Position numbers and translations under genes: made by a program
The notes under the pieces: model-generated
Told to the model about the DNA's origin: nothing
Seen by the model: the letters and a program-made list of their open reading frames with translations, nothing else
Database searches by the model: none
Shown: piece by piece, positions 1-11,990 of the stretch
Layout: each line of letters opens with the position of its first letter
Numbering within the stretch: position 1 is the first letter of the stretch
Source: Eleusine coracana subsp. coracana
Lineage: Eukaryota > Streptophyta > Magnoliopsida > Poales > Poaceae
Assembly (NCBI GenBank): GCA_032690845.1
Contig: CM064426.1
Span: 72,590,403 to 72,654,402, forward strand
DNA length: 64,000 nucleotides
Reading direction: 5' to 3'

Positions 1-109
1 ACCACCCCAACGAACAGAGCGGTGTACCAAATAAAAGACAGACAACTCTTTGGTTCCAGCGCTGTAATTCATTGGGTATTTCTGCTTGTACAACCGTGGT
101 GACCACGGG

Positions 110-112
<3 letters not shown>

Positions 113-140
<28 letters not shown>
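113..140. repeat. Poly-C tract (about 28 C)
   Basis: An uninterrupted cytosine run. Reading frames across it give polyproline by chance. Its exact length is unreliable in any assembly. Confidence 0.9.
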
Positions 141-660
141 ACTGCATCATCTCTGCGTGCCAGGCCGTTGCCGCCGCTCTGGCACGCTGGCTTGCGCTTC
201 CTGGATGGCGACTACACCGCCTGGCTTGTGTTCCAGGCAAGCAAGCACATGGAGCAAATCAGGTCTTGATTGAGCCCTGCAAGGCACAAGCAGCAGAGAA
301 AGCACATCGCCGTGATTTGGAATGGCACTCAAAACACCACAACAACCGATCAAAATAGGGGCGAGAGCTTCAGAAAGCATACCAGGAGAAGCAACCGTCG
401 GTGGTACTCGACTGTTTTGGTGCGGCACGGGACTGGCGAGACGGAGCCGCGGGGCACGAGCGAGCAGCTCGCCGTGGGGAGCGCTCCGCGTGCGGCGGCG
501 CGGCGGGAGAAATACGACCGAACGGTTCGGCGCGAGTGGCTCGCCGGGGTGGAGCGAGACGGCGGGGTGGGGCCAATCCAGCATCCAAAGGCGGCGGGAT
601 GAGCTTTTTCGGACAGAGAATGGAGTGAATACTGTCGTGAGACGAGAGGAGCAGGATTGG
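141..660. other. GC-rich stretch, no gene recognised
   Basis: This 0.5-kb GC-rich stretch is open in several frames on both strands, including 145 codons on the minus strand (147-584). None of the translations shows a domain, a signal peptide or coherent composition. It could be a 5' exon or UTR of a gene lying outside the window to the left, or captured genic DNA inside a transposon. The AT-rich DNA to its right resembles MITE sequence. Confidence 0.4.
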
Positions 661-689
661 GCAGCCCAATTTGTTCCCTAGTTTTATCT

Positions 690-822
690 ACAATTGAGGG
701 GGATTTAGGGAGGGGATAAAAAGAGGGAGGTGTTTAGGGGAGCTGTTGGAGAATGATTTTTACAATAAATCCCAATAATTTGATTTAGGGATACTTATTG
801 AGGATCTCTTGGAGATGCTCTT
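690..822. mobile_element. MITE-like fragment (GAGCATCTCCAAG end)
   Basis: The right edge, read on the minus strand, begins GAGCATCTCCAAGAG and runs into short CCTAAAT-type repeats. This is typical of abundant grass MITEs with a GAGCATCTCCAA terminus. The left inverted repeat and a target duplication were not found, so it is only a fragment. Confidence 0.35.
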
Positions 823-829
823 ATACGAA

Positions 830-2640
830 ATACAGCTCCAAACAAAAGTGGTATATATATACTCAATGCATACAACCAATGCTACCAGGATATGCTTTCC
901 TATTCACATGGCCAAAGTCCAAGGATGAACCAACTTTATGCTACGACGACATGGGTAGCTTTTTTCAATGTCTTGTAGTAATTTTTTATTTCCTCTGAAG
1001 TTTCTCCGACACTAGCGCCAGTCAGTATCACCAGACTGTGAACAGCTAGAACTCCTGTTTTTAGGGCGTCCTCGATAGATTCATGATTTTATACTGGCTG
1101 TGGCTAGTGTGTGGACCAAAATTATTCATTGAAGAATGGCCCGATATACATAAAAGAACCTGTTAGTTAGTAATAACTATATATCTAACAGTATTACAAT
1201 AATATTAAGATTTAAGACCATTTAGAGGATAAATCCTCCTGGCAACTACGTGTTATTTAGTGGTTAAGATAGCATTTGTGCTGGTCGTAGCGCTTCCTTC
1301 GACCATGTGCTTTTTTTTTTTTTGCAATACAAGTATTTTGGATTTCTATTTCCATATATAGGTCAGGGCCTTCTCTAGTTGTCTCCACCAGCTTTTTTGA
1401 AACCATCATCGCCTTTTGAGGTGTGTCCCCTTGACCTTTTTTTTATATATAGAAATATGTCCTTTGGACCCGACCTTCATTGGAGGCCTTTGTGACAGAC
1501 AGGGATCCATCCCTGGCCGGCTGGCTTTCACCTTGAACCTTACTGCCTGCTCTATGAGCAGTTGTCGTCCCTATGACCTATTTGGATTGGGAAGACTGAT
1601 TTTTGCTGCTCGATTTGTTATTGTACAACCCACGCTGTAGTTGCCATAAAAAATTTCCTCGGTGACTCTCACTCCCAGCTGAGTACTAAGGGAAACACAA
1701 GAAATCTCTCTCTCTCTGAAATGACCCGCACTCATTGCTGCCATATGTATGATACATCAAGGATGTGCGCGTATATATGTAGATTACTATTCCAGCCATG
1801 AAGTGTAAGAAGGTACAGTTCATCGACTCCTGCAGACTTTAGAGGATAGATGAAGATACGCGTTCATAAAGGGGGAATAATTGTTGCGGTTGTTAGCAAT
1901 GATAGAAACATTACCACAAAAACCAGAAAGTAGTGGTTGGCTAGCCGTGGTGCCTTGCCATACACACATACGCTCTGGGTTGATAAGAATTTTTAGTCAT
2001 GCCAACAGTGTTCCATTTATCGCCTCCTAGGCAAGCCAGCCGGTCATTTTTGCTTACAGGGTGAGACGTGATGCAGGAAGTAGTTAGTGGTTGCATGCAT
2101 TGCTCTGCACGCACGCTGTTGGAGCTGACGGGGCAGTACCTATGCTCTTCAATAAGTACTGGAAATAAAATGAACCAAGTAGAGCTCGTCAATGTTAATT
2201 TGTTGAGCGTAATTAACTGGTGTTGCAGTTCCGCTGCCACCCGCACGTCATCTCCTGCAGACTCAATATTTTTTTCTACGGCTATGTATGACTTCTACGC
2301 ACATAATTAAAACTAATAAGTTGGCAGATTTGCACCGACAGCAATACAAAACACTTTAATCTGGATGATTCAGAAGCTTGGTTATCGCGGCATCACAACG
2401 CAGGCAAGAATTGATCGAATCTCCAATATCTGGATCATGTCTATCTATCTAGAAACATACATAGAGTATTTGGGAAATATATGCATCATCCACTTATTTA
2501 ATTTTACGGGGTACATATGAATCGAAACCATCACTTGCACATATATATGCGTACACATGGATGCACGCATGAACAACTTTTGGGGACATCGCCCTCTTAT
2601 TCAACCTTTATTCTCACTCGTACATATGCGTACTACGTCA
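830..2640. other. Intergenic region downstream of the PR5 gene
   Basis: AT-rich DNA with short, unsupported ORFs and no domain-bearing translation. It contains a T run near 1310-1323. The last 100 bases or so are the 3' flank of the minus-strand thaumatin-like gene. No RNA gene or complete transposon could be delimited. Confidence 0.5.
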
Positions 2641-2652
2641 GCTAGCTACGCC

Positions 2653-3180
2653 TCATGGGCAGAAGATGACCTGGTAGCTGTTGTTGTTGCCATTGCAGGC
2701 ATGGTTCTTGGTGTCATCGGTCGGGTAGTTGTAGGCGGCCTCGCACTTGTCAGCAGGGCACACCAGGTTGGGTCCGTTGCTGCAAGAGAATGACATGGGC
2801 AGGTTGAACCCATCGATCACGGAAATGTCATAGAAATCCTGGCCGTTGCCGATGGTGAACTCGGCCAGCGTCAGCGGCGGCTGCCCGGAGAGGGTGCACG
2901 ACAGTGCGCCGCCGCAGTCGCCGGTGCTGCACCTCCCTGAGTTGCCGTTGAAGTTGCAGCCTGTGCGGCCCCACACTCTGCCGGAAGGCGTGTTCGCTGG
3001 AATGTTGAGGGTCCACGTCTCGCCGGTGTTGAGCTGCCTCCCGCCGCCGATGGGGGTGGCCGCCGGCCACACCGTGTAGGGGCAGTTGTTCCTGATGTTG
3101 AACGTGGCCGCGCTAGCGCCAGCGGTGAAGGCGGCGAGGATGAGGAAGAGGACCGAGGAGGCAGCTGCCCGGGAAGCCAT
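2653..3180 (-). CDS. Thaumatin-like protein, PR5 family, short type (175 aa)
   Basis: A single-exon ORF encoding a small pathogenesis-related 5 protein. Residues 1-24 form an Ala-rich signal peptide ending near the start of the mature domain (TFNIRNNCPYTVWPAA). The thaumatin signature GRVWGRTGCNFNG follows, then the conserved CSTGDCGG, PPLTLAEFTIG and QDFYDISVIDGFNLPMSF blocks, ending NNSYQVIFCP. Ten cysteines are present, as in the short TLPs of cereals (about 150-175 aa, five disulfides), instead of the 16 of zeamatin-type proteins. Family members are secreted, stress- or pathogen-induced and often antifungal. The start is fixed by the signal peptide and by a TATA box about 105 bases upstream. 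The gene is intact, with no stop or frameshift. It is a close paralogue of the plus-strand gene at 40496-41026, and the two point toward each other's upstream side across 37 kb. Confidence 0.95.
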   Translation of the reverse strand: MASRAAASSVLFLILAAFTAGASAATFNIRNNCPYTVWPAATPIGGGRQLNTGETWTLNIPANTPSGRVWGRTGCNFNGNSGRCSTGDCGGALSCTLSGQPPLTLAEFTIGNGQDFYDISVIDGFNLPMSFSCSNGPNLVCPADKCEAAYNYPTDDTKNHACNGNNNSYQVIFCP

Positions 3181-3284
3181 TTTGATGATGCCACTCAGCT
3201 TGATTGTTGTCTCCTAGTACGTGGTGAGATAGATCAGCTCTTGGTAGTGTGTGATGGTGTGCTAGGGATGAAACCGCGCATGGG

Positions 3285-3292
3285 TATTTATA
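3285..3292 (-). promoter_or_regulatory. TATA box of the minus-strand PR5 gene
   Basis: On the minus strand the sequence reads TATAAATA followed by CCCATGCG. The identical arrangement precedes the second PR5 gene at 40384. The position, about 105 bases before the ATG, fits a 70-80-base leader. Confidence 0.8.
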
Positions 3293-3324
3293 GGTGGCTG
3301 GGGAAGGACGAGAGAGGAGTTTTG

Positions 3325-3337
3325 GGGATAAAGTCAA
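3325..3337 (-). promoter_or_regulatory. Conserved W-box-containing motif TTGACTTTATCCC
   Basis: The minus strand reads TTGACTTTATCCC here, about 30 bases upstream of the TATA box. The same 13-mer is present upstream of the other PR5 gene at 40319-40331. TTGAC is the core of WRKY-binding W-boxes, which is consistent with defence induction. A regulatory role is inferred from conservation only. Confidence 0.55.
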
Positions 3338-3344
3338 GAATGGC

Positions 3345-5700
3345 GTGTTGAATGGAACCACATAAATGGCCTTGCTGAATCACCAATATTAATTTTCAGT
3401 GAATACGTGAGACTTGTCAGCTGGAAATTTCCGCGCACCGATATCCTCCGTCGGCGACGACTCGACTCTGTTGATGAGCCACTTCGCAATCGCTGTACAT
3501 GACCTCTAGTACTCTTGTGGGGGAACGTCTAGTAACCCAGTACATTACTTGTGCAGATGTTATTAACCATATAGCAGCCGGCTTATTTGACGTGAGCACA
3601 TTGAATTGCGCAGAGTAGTATTACTTGCTAGAATTTTCTTGTTTCGCCGTGTTACGTTGGTTAGAATTTGTCATATACATAGTATGGGTCATGCATCTGG
3701 ATGCGCGGGTTAGCTTATAATCCTCTATGACAAGGACGTACGACAATTTGATCATATATACTTAATCTGTTTCTTGTTCCCTGGATAAGAACTGGCTAGT
3801 TTACACTGCCCCTAGTGCTCTTGCAACATTGGAACTTGGCTGGATTGACATGTTCTCGCCTTTACCGAACACGTATCCGAGTAGTAATTTAGAGGAAGAT
3901 ATAGGTTCACTGAAGCTTTTAAGTAAAGGCTTTCGCCTACGTACACCTCACACTAAAAGCTGTGGAAAAAAAAAGGAAGCCCGTGGAATATTCTGTATTT
4001 CTGTGGAAGAAGGATCGATGACAAGTCGGCGGTCAATCCGTTGGAGTCCTAATTAATTAACGAGCGGGTGGTCACTGCATATAAATGCCACGTCCTCGAG
4101 AAAGACCAACATGCATGCATCTAAATTATGTAGAGTGCACACGTGTACTGAAGACATTCCAGTCGCACTCGGGACTTATATTTTGCGTACATACATTTAG
4201 TTGTAGATTAACTAATTTGTTCTATATATGTTCATGCTTACATTACTTGATGGTTCTCCAAAAAAAAACATTACTCAATGGAAATTTGAAAGACTTTGTT
4301 CCTGACAAGGACTTTTTATTTCTCTGTTTCTCATTTGTTAGTTAGGAGTACGTAGCTGAACGTTTCTTGTAAGAACAAGGCTACAGGCAGTCATGCAGAG
4401 GAGGGAAACAATTTGCGTATTTTATATAAAAAAAATGTTTGTGTCTACACGTATGGAGACAACATTGCCTTGAATTTCTACCCGGCGCGTGGAAAAACGG
4501 AATCACGATCATCTAGACGAGATGTAGGAAAATAATAAAGTCTACGGAAGAGATGAGATTTATGTGGCTGCCGGACCTAACTGGCAAAGTCAGTTTGGAG
4601 AAGGACCTAATTAGCCCGATCATCGCGGAGATGCCGGAGCGCTCTCGTTGATGCATTCTTTGCAGAAGGAATTGCGCTCTTTTTTCACAAGAGACAATTT
4701 TTTTGTTGTTGAATTTCCACAAGAAACATTATAAGTGACCATACATCTACGCTAGCTCTACAAAAAAACGTAGTGATGCTAGTACCTAACATTGGCACAT
4801 ATCCCTGAACACAGATATACAGTCAATATCGGTAGAATATGCTGTGGAAACTTGTCGTTCGGCGAACCAATCCAGTTTCTACGGCGACCGATCGAGCTAG
4901 TTTTCTCCATTGTGTAGCTACTGTACGTTCTCTTTCCATGACTAGGCAGTTACACTATCGCTGTGGCGGAGGACTCAGCATGGTAAGGTAGGGCCTTTGC
5001 CATATCTTGAGCGGATTGAGCTTGCCATGATTGAGCTTCCAGCAAATCAAATTAGCAAGGAGAGGAAGAAGATGGGCTTCCTTGAACAGCTATTGGAGTT
5101 GTAGGCCGTGGTCTATTGGGGAGCTACTCATTCCTGATGGCTTTTATTAGAGGAAACAAATGAAAACAACGGTTGATGCAATATGCTGCTGATCCCAAAT
5201 GATACGAGTAGCCGGATGGTGGTGACCTACAGGTGTTGCATTCCCGCAGAGGTGCGTCAAGGTAGGATCAAACGGTGGTCTGCTTTCTGCTACTTGCGTG
5301 TACTATACATAGCTCAAAAAACATATTCTTTTATTTTGATCTGCATTAACCTGCTACTGCTCGGAGTTCATTAGCCGTCCTCCGCCACGCTCAGAGGATC
5401 ACGAACTTGACAGCAGATACGGCCCGAAAGATGTCAATAGCTGGGGCTATAGCTGCTCTGGACTGGTCTCGTCCCCCGGTTGGTTCCAACTTCCTCCACC
5501 ATATGCCGCGACACGCCCGCGTTTCATTGCCGGGCATATAACAATTTACAGTTTGCTGATCGAAGTCGGAGCATGCTTCCGTGGATGTATAAACATCCAA
5601 ATTGTAGTAACATCATCCAGTACCAGATCAAGTCTGTTTCCAAACGAGAACTGATTTACACAGCTGATACATACACAGATTCGATCTCCATGACCTCATC
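3345..5700. other. PR5 upstream region and intergenic DNA
   Basis: Positions 3420-3505 hold a block that also occurs upstream of the second PR5 gene (40165-40245); on the minus strand it includes GCGAAGTGGCTCAT. The rest, to 5700, is AT-rich with short unsupported ORFs and no recognised transposon ends. Confidence 0.5.
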
Positions 5701-5707
5701 ACGTGGC

Positions 5708-5720
5708 TATATATATAAAT
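5708..5720 (+). promoter_or_regulatory. Putative TATA box of UBE2O-like copy 1
   Basis: A CTATATATATAAAT stretch lies about 140 bases before the first usable ATG of the UBE2O-like copy. The DNA between (ACAACATTATTGCATCTC and onward) is alignable to the leader of copy 2 on the minus strand, so promoter and leader were duplicated with the gene. No miR399 target motif like those of PHO2 leaders was seen in 5720-5860. Confidence 0.45.
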
Positions 5721-5860
5721 TAAATTAAATTAAGGAGACAACATTATTGCATCTCATCTTCACCGATCATCAACAAGGTAATAATAATACTACAACGAGG
5801 CAGCTTACTACTATTTACGATCATGGTGCTTAGGACAGTGTTGCACACGGCGACTACGGG

Positions 5861-8651
5861 ATGGCGGTCAATGTCTTGCAGCGCGGCAACACGCTGTGGG
5901 TCCGCGTGCTGTGCGCCGACGGCGTCAAGGTTTACGTCAATTCCGGGGACGCGACCGTCGTGGACCGGAGCTTCATGTGCCCGGGCATGCCGGTGACCTC
6001 GGCGTCGGACCCGGACGGGCAGATCGGGATCGTCACGGCCCCCGCGACGAAGCTGGACCTTGTCAGTCTCAGCACCGGAGGATCAGGGAAGAAGAAGAAG
6101 CATATATATAGGGGCGTGTCGCCGGCCGACGTACGGCGCGTCAGCGGCGAGCTCAATCTGGGCGACTACGTCGTGTCTCGGGGCGAAAACCGGTGGCTCG
6201 GCCGGGTCGTTGAGCTATCCCTCGTCGTCGACGTGTCGTTCGACGACGATAATGGTGATGCCGTGTGCAGGGTCACTGATGCCGGGAAGAAGCTTCAGAC
6301 CCTGGACCATAACGAGCTTGCCAAGGGTGTTTTCATCCAAGGGCAGAAGGTTGCCGGGCTCACCTCCTCCGTGTTCAAGTCGTCCCGGTGGGTCAAGGGT
6401 TACTGGAAACCGAGCAGACCGAACAAGGGCACCGTTGCCAGGAGCAAGATTTCCGGCGTCCTCGTCTACTGGATCGATTCACCGGAGGCGGCTCACGCTT
6501 CTCCGACACCTCCTCCGCCGGCGTACCAACACGACACTCGCAACCTCAAGTTTCTCTGCTCCGGCGGCAATAACGGATTATTTGGATGTTGGTCTGTGAG
6601 CAACCGTTGCTTCTTTCCCCTTGGATGTTGGTCTGTGAGCGCGTCATCAGAAGCACCACCACACCTCATTTTACTACTCCCAATCCCAACAATGAAGAAC
6701 AAGATATCGACGAATCAAATAATGAGCCGACGCAGGCCAAGAAGCGTTTAGGCATTGTCCGAAGCTTCAACCACAAGGACAAGACCGCAACCGTGACTTG
6801 GTTCAACCCCAATAACGTCCACTGCGACGAGACCTTGAGCGCCTACTATCTGGACTTGAGTCCCAAACACTACTTTTTCTATGGAGATATTGTCATTCGC
6901 TTGCGGCCGACAACAGATTCATCAGCAACAAGGGACCGTTCGTCAGAAGAAGGTGCCCAACAGAGCTCGGAAGAGCCGGCGGCACAGAGGAGGAACAACA
7001 AGGAGGCTGATGATGTCTCTTGGGTTGGGTATATCGTTGATATCTGTGACTATAATGCGACGCACGTCCAAGTCATGTGGGGCGACGGTAACATGTGAAA
7101 GGTATGAATGCTTACTTTACTGCACCACTCACCATTAATCGTTGCTTGGTCCCTAATCACAACTCTGCGCGTGCAGGTTTGGCTTCGTGAAATAACTATC
7201 TACAGACATCAAAGCCTTGAAGATTTCGTCGCAGCGATGGGAGACTGGATGAATCACGATGATGATGATGACGACGACGACACCATTGACGATGCACAAG
7301 CAGAGGATAATAACGACGATGTAGTAGAAGCCGATGACGACGATTCTGACAGCCAGAGCGAAAGAGAAGATGCTCCTGCAGCTCGGAGGACGATAGGCTG
7401 GACAGGCGCCGTCGTGCAAGCAATGGGAGTGGCCAGCGATGTGGTTGCCAGGAGCAAGAGATACATCATGCGTGGGCCGGCGGTGGAAACTACTGAAACT
7501 ACTGAAACACCCGTGTCCAGTGGCAATGGTGTCGGCCATACGGAGGAGGCCGTACCAGAGAGTGCCGCTGGAGAAGACGACTCTGCCCGGGAAGGGAAGA
7601 CAGAATCTGATGCCATTGGCGGTGACGAATCGTTTCCCTTCCCGCATTTTGACGTTGTGCAGAGCCTTCCGGATCACCATTACCTGGACAATGAGTAGCA
7701 GGTGCGTAACTTGTTAATTTCTGATTTGTTTTCGTTGACCAATTGTTTTGGCGCTAACTATATATGCTGTTTGCTTTTTATATGGACCGATCGATTCACA
7801 GGGCACTAGTGGTGGAAGGAAGTGGATAAAAAGAGTGCAAAAGGAATGGAAAATTCTTGGTGAGGATAACTTGCCAGGTAAACTACGAGGAAACTTCTAC
7901 TTAGTTCAATTCATACATGAAAAACACTTTTGACTTGCATCTGAATGAATCTTACGTGCAAACAGACACCATCTACGTGAGAGCATTTGAGGACCGCATG
8001 GACCTTTTCCGAGCGGTAATGGTGGGTGCGAGCGGGACGCCATACCATGACGGCCTCTTCTTCTTCGACCTGCAGCTCCCACCATTGTACCCTGCAGTGC
8101 CGCCACTGGTGTGCTACCGATCGTTCGGGCTACGTCTGAATCCTAACCTCTACGAGTCCGGCACGGTGTGCCTGAGCCTGCTCAACACTTTCGATGGTGA
8201 AGGTGTCGAGCTCTGGTCACCGGAAAAGTCAAGCGTCCTTCAAGTGCTCGTCTCCATCCAGGGCCTTGTGCTCACTGCCCTACCATATTACAACGAGAAT
8301 GGTTACCAGGACCAGGCCGGCACATCGAGTGGACGCAGTAATGAGCTTCCCTATAGCGAGAACTCCTACTTGCTCAACCTGCAGACCATGCTGCACTTGC
8401 TTCGTCGGCCGCCGGCTGGCTTTGAGGTGTTCATCAAGGACCACTTCCGCCGTCGTGGACGGCACGTCCTCCGCGCGTGCGAGGCTTACTTGGATGGCTG
8501 CACCGTGGGCACGCTTGATTGCGAGGCACGACCCACTGAACTGAGTAAGGAACGGCCAAGCTCGGCAGGGTTCAGGCTTGCCCTTACCAACGTTGTTCCT
8601 CGGCTTGTTCAGGTGTTCAAGGAGATCGGCATTTACAGCGAATACGAATAG
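5861..8651 (+). pseudogene. UBE2O/UBC24(PHO2)-like E2 ubiquitin-conjugating enzyme, copy 1, disrupted
   Basis: The E2 family member is recognisable over its whole length. Exons fit 5861-7101, 7177-7701, 7802-7877 and 7966-8651. The N-terminal half has the UBE2O-type repeats (GDYGMAV, VTSASDPDGQ, LGDYVVSRGENRWLGRVVE, CRVTDAGKKL, then SRWVKGYWKPSR and GVLVYWI). An acidic linker (7250-7340) follows. The C-terminal UBC domain starts WIKRVQKEWKIL and continues DTIYVRAFEDRMDLFRAV, YHDGLFFFDLQLPP and GTVCLSLLNTF with the catalytic Cys. Damage: a TAG lies just upstream, in frame with sequence homologous to copy 2's N-terminus. The VLWQDG segment is missing and the frame changes near 6600-6720, where a 39-base unit is partly duplicated (6582, 6621). 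In-frame stops lie at 7096-7098 and 7696-7698. The UBC exons themselves are clean. A shorter transcript starting downstream cannot be excluded. Confidence 0.85.
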
Positions 8652-10315
8652 TTGCAACTGGTCCGGGTGCTGCGGTGTGACCTTTAATAATCCTATTTTT
8701 CTTCGGCAAGTATATGTAGTTTATATTTAATTGTTTATTACATTATCAAAGTCACTCGATCATGTGCTTTTGCTCTCGCAAAGCATTTCTATTGCTCCTC
8801 AGTTTAGAGGCCCAGATGATAAATAATGAGGGCTACCAGTAGCAATATCGAGCAGGCAATTGCTTTTGCATCTTGAAACTTTTTTTTTGTATTTTAATAT
8901 ATAATCAGTAGGGGTCTACCCTTCTGTTTCATAAAAACTCAGCAAGCATGCAACACATTGTTAGCAGATCAATTACATTCATGTGTCCTATTAACCTACT
9001 CGCCCACCCCTTCATGACCCATCTGATTTTCTTAATTTATTCGATTGTTCACATCATGTCAATGAAAGTTTGTTATAGCATTGTTGTGTCATCTACTCGC
9101 TATGAGTTAATTTCTTTTAGAGACTTTAATTGTAAAAGATTATGTGCTTAATGGAGCCATAAATTTATGAGATTAAAATGACATGCATTGTTTGATAATT
9201 TCCACATTTTGAACTAAAAATGATTTCATAATTATTTTTTGCTAAATTGTTATTTTATTGCTAGTATTGTTGAGAAAAACTTTCATGGTCTTTTTCATGC
9301 CATATGTCTTCTCATATATCCGCTGTTTAGTTCCAAGTACTTATATGAAGTCTATGTGCATATGACCTTGGAATATGCATCTCTTTCTATATCGCCTTAC
9401 ACAGGTCATTGTTAGTCTTCTGTTGGTATATGCTTTGAGTCTTCCATTATAATATAGAAATGCCATGATTGTGGTGTCATGATGAGGATCAGAACGGATC
9501 AAGCAGGAATATTCTTTGTCTCGTTCTATTGTAGTTTTCTCTATTTGTACTTACAAAATATATGTCGAACATATCTTTAAAATGGATAGCTTAACACATA
9601 AGTTTAAGCTTATATACTTACCATATTGAGTTAATATAGTATCATATATAGTAGTCCACTTACTCCCAAATAAAGCTTCCGAACATCATCCAAAATGCAA
9701 GGAAAACATGCCAAAGTTTTAGACATTGTCCAAATAGCAAGAAAAATGGTTGTCTTGGTTAGGCCCAAAGTGTACATATATAGATTGTGGATTATTGTCA
9801 TGGTGGTGTTGATCTCATTTTTATTCTAAAAAAGGAGAATTATTTTCACTATCATATCATAAAAAAATCAGCAAGCAAGAAACACATTCTTAGCAGATCA
9901 ATTATTTTCATGTTGCCTATTAACCTACTCGTCCACTCCTTCATGGTCCATCTGATTTTTTTAATTGATTCGATTGTGCACATCATGCTAATAGAAGTTT
10001 GCTATAGCATTGTTGTACCATCTATTGGTTATGAGTTAATTTCTTTTATTTTTCTTTTAGAGACTCCTATTGTAAAAGAATATGTTCTTAATGTTGCAGT
10101 GCATTTATGAAATTAAAAATGACATGTTTTGTTTGGTAATTTCCACGTTTTGAATTAAAATTATTTCATAATTCTTTTGCTAAATTTTTGTTTTATTATT
10201 AATATTGTTGAGAAAAACTTTCATGGTCTTTATCATGCCATATGTCTTGTCATATTTCCTCTGTTTAGTTTTAAGTACTTATATGAAGTGTAGGTGCATA
10301 AGACCTTGGACAGAA
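8652..10315. repeat. Two direct copies of the UBE2O-like 3' flank
   Basis: About 450 bases at 8925-9375 recur at 9855-10312 in the same orientation (AGCAGATCAATTA, TATGAGTTAATTTCTTTTA, AAAACTTTCATGGTCTTT and other shared words). A third, more diverged copy is at 12560-12930 and an inverted one at about 27300-27780. The block travels with copies of the E2 gene, so it is part of the duplicated unit. It has no coding potential. Confidence 0.75.
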
Positions 10316-10480
10316 CTAACAGCCCCGAGCCATGGACATCATCTAGCCTGAGATGACGAAATGAAGAACACGGTAACACAGAACAGTAACTTCCAAACAA
10401 CTACTGGAGCAAATAACAACTAGGGAGGCAAGCTCAAAGCCTCCAAGAGTCGGACCACTTCAGACAAAGCCCTTAGTTGT

Positions 10481-11150
10481 TTATTCATGTTCACAAAAAT
10501 CCACTTCTTTGGCAATATATCGCGAACTACCTTGAAGGCAGACGTCCAAGACTTCAATTTTAGGCTTCTTATTGAGACTGGAACTCCGAGTACACTCCAA
10601 ACACACTACTTTTACTTTGCTCTCAGATGAGGTACTTTGTTGATGAGGAGAGGAGGGAGTTGTCATCAACTGCTTGAAGTTGCCTAGAGTCTTGATGAGT
10701 TCGTGCCCAACCAATTGCTCTGGTTCACTTCTAATTAACATCGGAGTCTGGACTTCTTCAATGGGAGAATGGTGATTGGCAGCATGTAGGGGTGAAACCA
10801 ATGACAATGGTGAGGAGGAGCACACCCCTGTGTTACTCCTCTCGCTCGTGAGCAGGGCCTCGATCAACATCGGGTCTGATGACCTCTCGAGGTGACGAGT
10901 TGTGCCTCATAAGCAAAAGACTGTTGTCAACTATGGCACCCGTGCCACTAGAGTTGTGTGGCGGCGATGGAGTGTCCTCCATGCTCGGAGGCTGCTTGAG
11001 GTTGCTCAAACGACACGATGTGGAGATGTGACCCCAACGTGTAAACATTGCCAACACCTAGTTGGGTCATGACAGGAGACGACCTTGTGATCTCGGACAA
11101 GACAATTGAAGCAAAAGCCCTTTCATCCTTCGCAAATAGAGCAACCGTCG
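10481..11150 (-). pseudogene. Retroelement gag-like relic with two CCHC zinc knuckles
   Basis: On the minus strand, about 11120-11010, two adjacent zinc knuckles are readable with one frameshift between them: CFNCLVRDHKVVSC (C-X2-C-X4-H-X4-C) and CWQC....GHISTSC of the same spacing. A serine-rich tail, open to 10481, follows. Paired knuckles of this kind are typical of grass LINE/gag-like ORF1 proteins that bind nucleic acid. The frame is broken at the second knuckle and no reverse transcriptase follows, so it is a fragment. A minus-strand ORF just upstream (11233-11526) has one hydrophobic segment but is otherwise unrecognised. Confidence 0.55.
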
Positions 11151-11655
11151 CCCTTCACGCCCTCGCGCACCACTGTCCGTCCGAAACACTTTGCATGGCC
11201 GTGAGCACTTGGGCTTCACAACTTGCCAACCTTCATCGCTCACATCTGACACACGTCTTACCAGGAGCGCGGCAACTATGACCAGCGCCAGCCAGAGCGC
11301 TGCTCCAGATGCCGTCCCACGGGTGCCATGGCCAGAGGCCCAGAGCCAGACACAGTAACCATGGTGTTTTGCTACCTCTGGCCTCTGGGTATGCGGCTGC
11401 GACAGAGCAATAGACGGGCAACACCAGAACGACCACCAGCAGCACGGCGGCGCCTAGTGCGGCTACTTTGCCCGCAGAAGCCGCGTGAGCTCGAGGATGC
11501 ATGCAGGTTCGCGCGCCATCCCTCAAGACACAAGTGTTAGTTTGTATTGGAGGGGCATTAGTGTATTCTTAGGCAGCAGTTCAGTTGTTTTCCTAGGACT
11601 GTGTGTGCAAGCATACTGTATGAAGTTTCATTTTGGTTTCGTTAACTGATGAGAC

Positions 11656-11723
11656 TTGGGGGTGACCCTTTTCCATTAACTTTAAGGCCTTGGGGGTGAC
11701 CCTTTTCCATTAACTTTAAGGCC
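11656..11723. repeat. 34-base perfect tandem repeat abutting a Tourist element
   Basis: A 34-base unit (11656-11689 and 11690-11723) is repeated exactly. Each unit ends TAAGGCC, so it contains the TAA target site and the first four bases (GGCC) of the adjacent MITE. Confidence 0.9.
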
Positions 11724-11990
11724 TTGTTCGGTTTGGCCGGAACGGGCCAGAATGAGGCCCGTTCGGGTTGGATTGTTTCGGCCCTATTTTGATTCTGTCC
11801 CATTATAAAATTGTTGTTCGTTTAAAGATTGACAAGGAATAAAATTCGGTCCGGTTTGTTGATTTTGTAGGCTTTGTGGACCGGATTAAATCTTTGTCTC
11901 TTGAGATCCAAAATGAAGACAACCAGATCACTAATTTTTTGCCCAGAATAGTCTTCATCCTATTTCAATCCTATTAAACCGAACAAGGCC
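11720..11990. mobile_element. Tourist-type (PIF/Harbinger) MITE, 271 bp
   Basis: The terminal inverted repeat is GGCCTTGTTCGGTTT on the left, and its reverse complement AAACCGAACAAGGCC closes the right end. The element is flanked by the 3-bp target duplication TAA (11717-11719, 11991-11993), as expected for PIF/Harbinger-derived MITEs. There is no coding sequence. It lies immediately 5' of a UBE2O-like relic. Confidence 0.85.

Noticed and set aside
72..358. Open frames through the poly-C tract
   Set aside because: They translate the homopolymer as polyproline and have no other support.
1416..2310. Short ORFs at 1416-1640 and 2068-2310
   Set aside because: No domain, no codon bias and no transcript-like signals; chance open frames.
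2557..3079. Plus-strand frames opposite the PR5 gene
   Set aside because: They are antisense shadows of a strongly conserved minus-strand coding sequence.
5720..5860. miR399 target sites expected in a PHO2 leader
   Set aside because: No GGGCAA-TCTCCTTTGGCA-like word is visible here or upstream of copy 2 (19872-20050), so a direct PHO2 orthologue is not claimed.
7153..7680. Minus-strand ORF opposite the acidic linker of E2 copy 1
   Set aside because: Ile/Val/Ser runs are the complement of GAT/GAC repeats; not a protein.
10790..10800. TAGGGGTGAAA as a hAT terminus
   Set aside because: An isolated match inside the gag-like relic with no partner end or target duplication.
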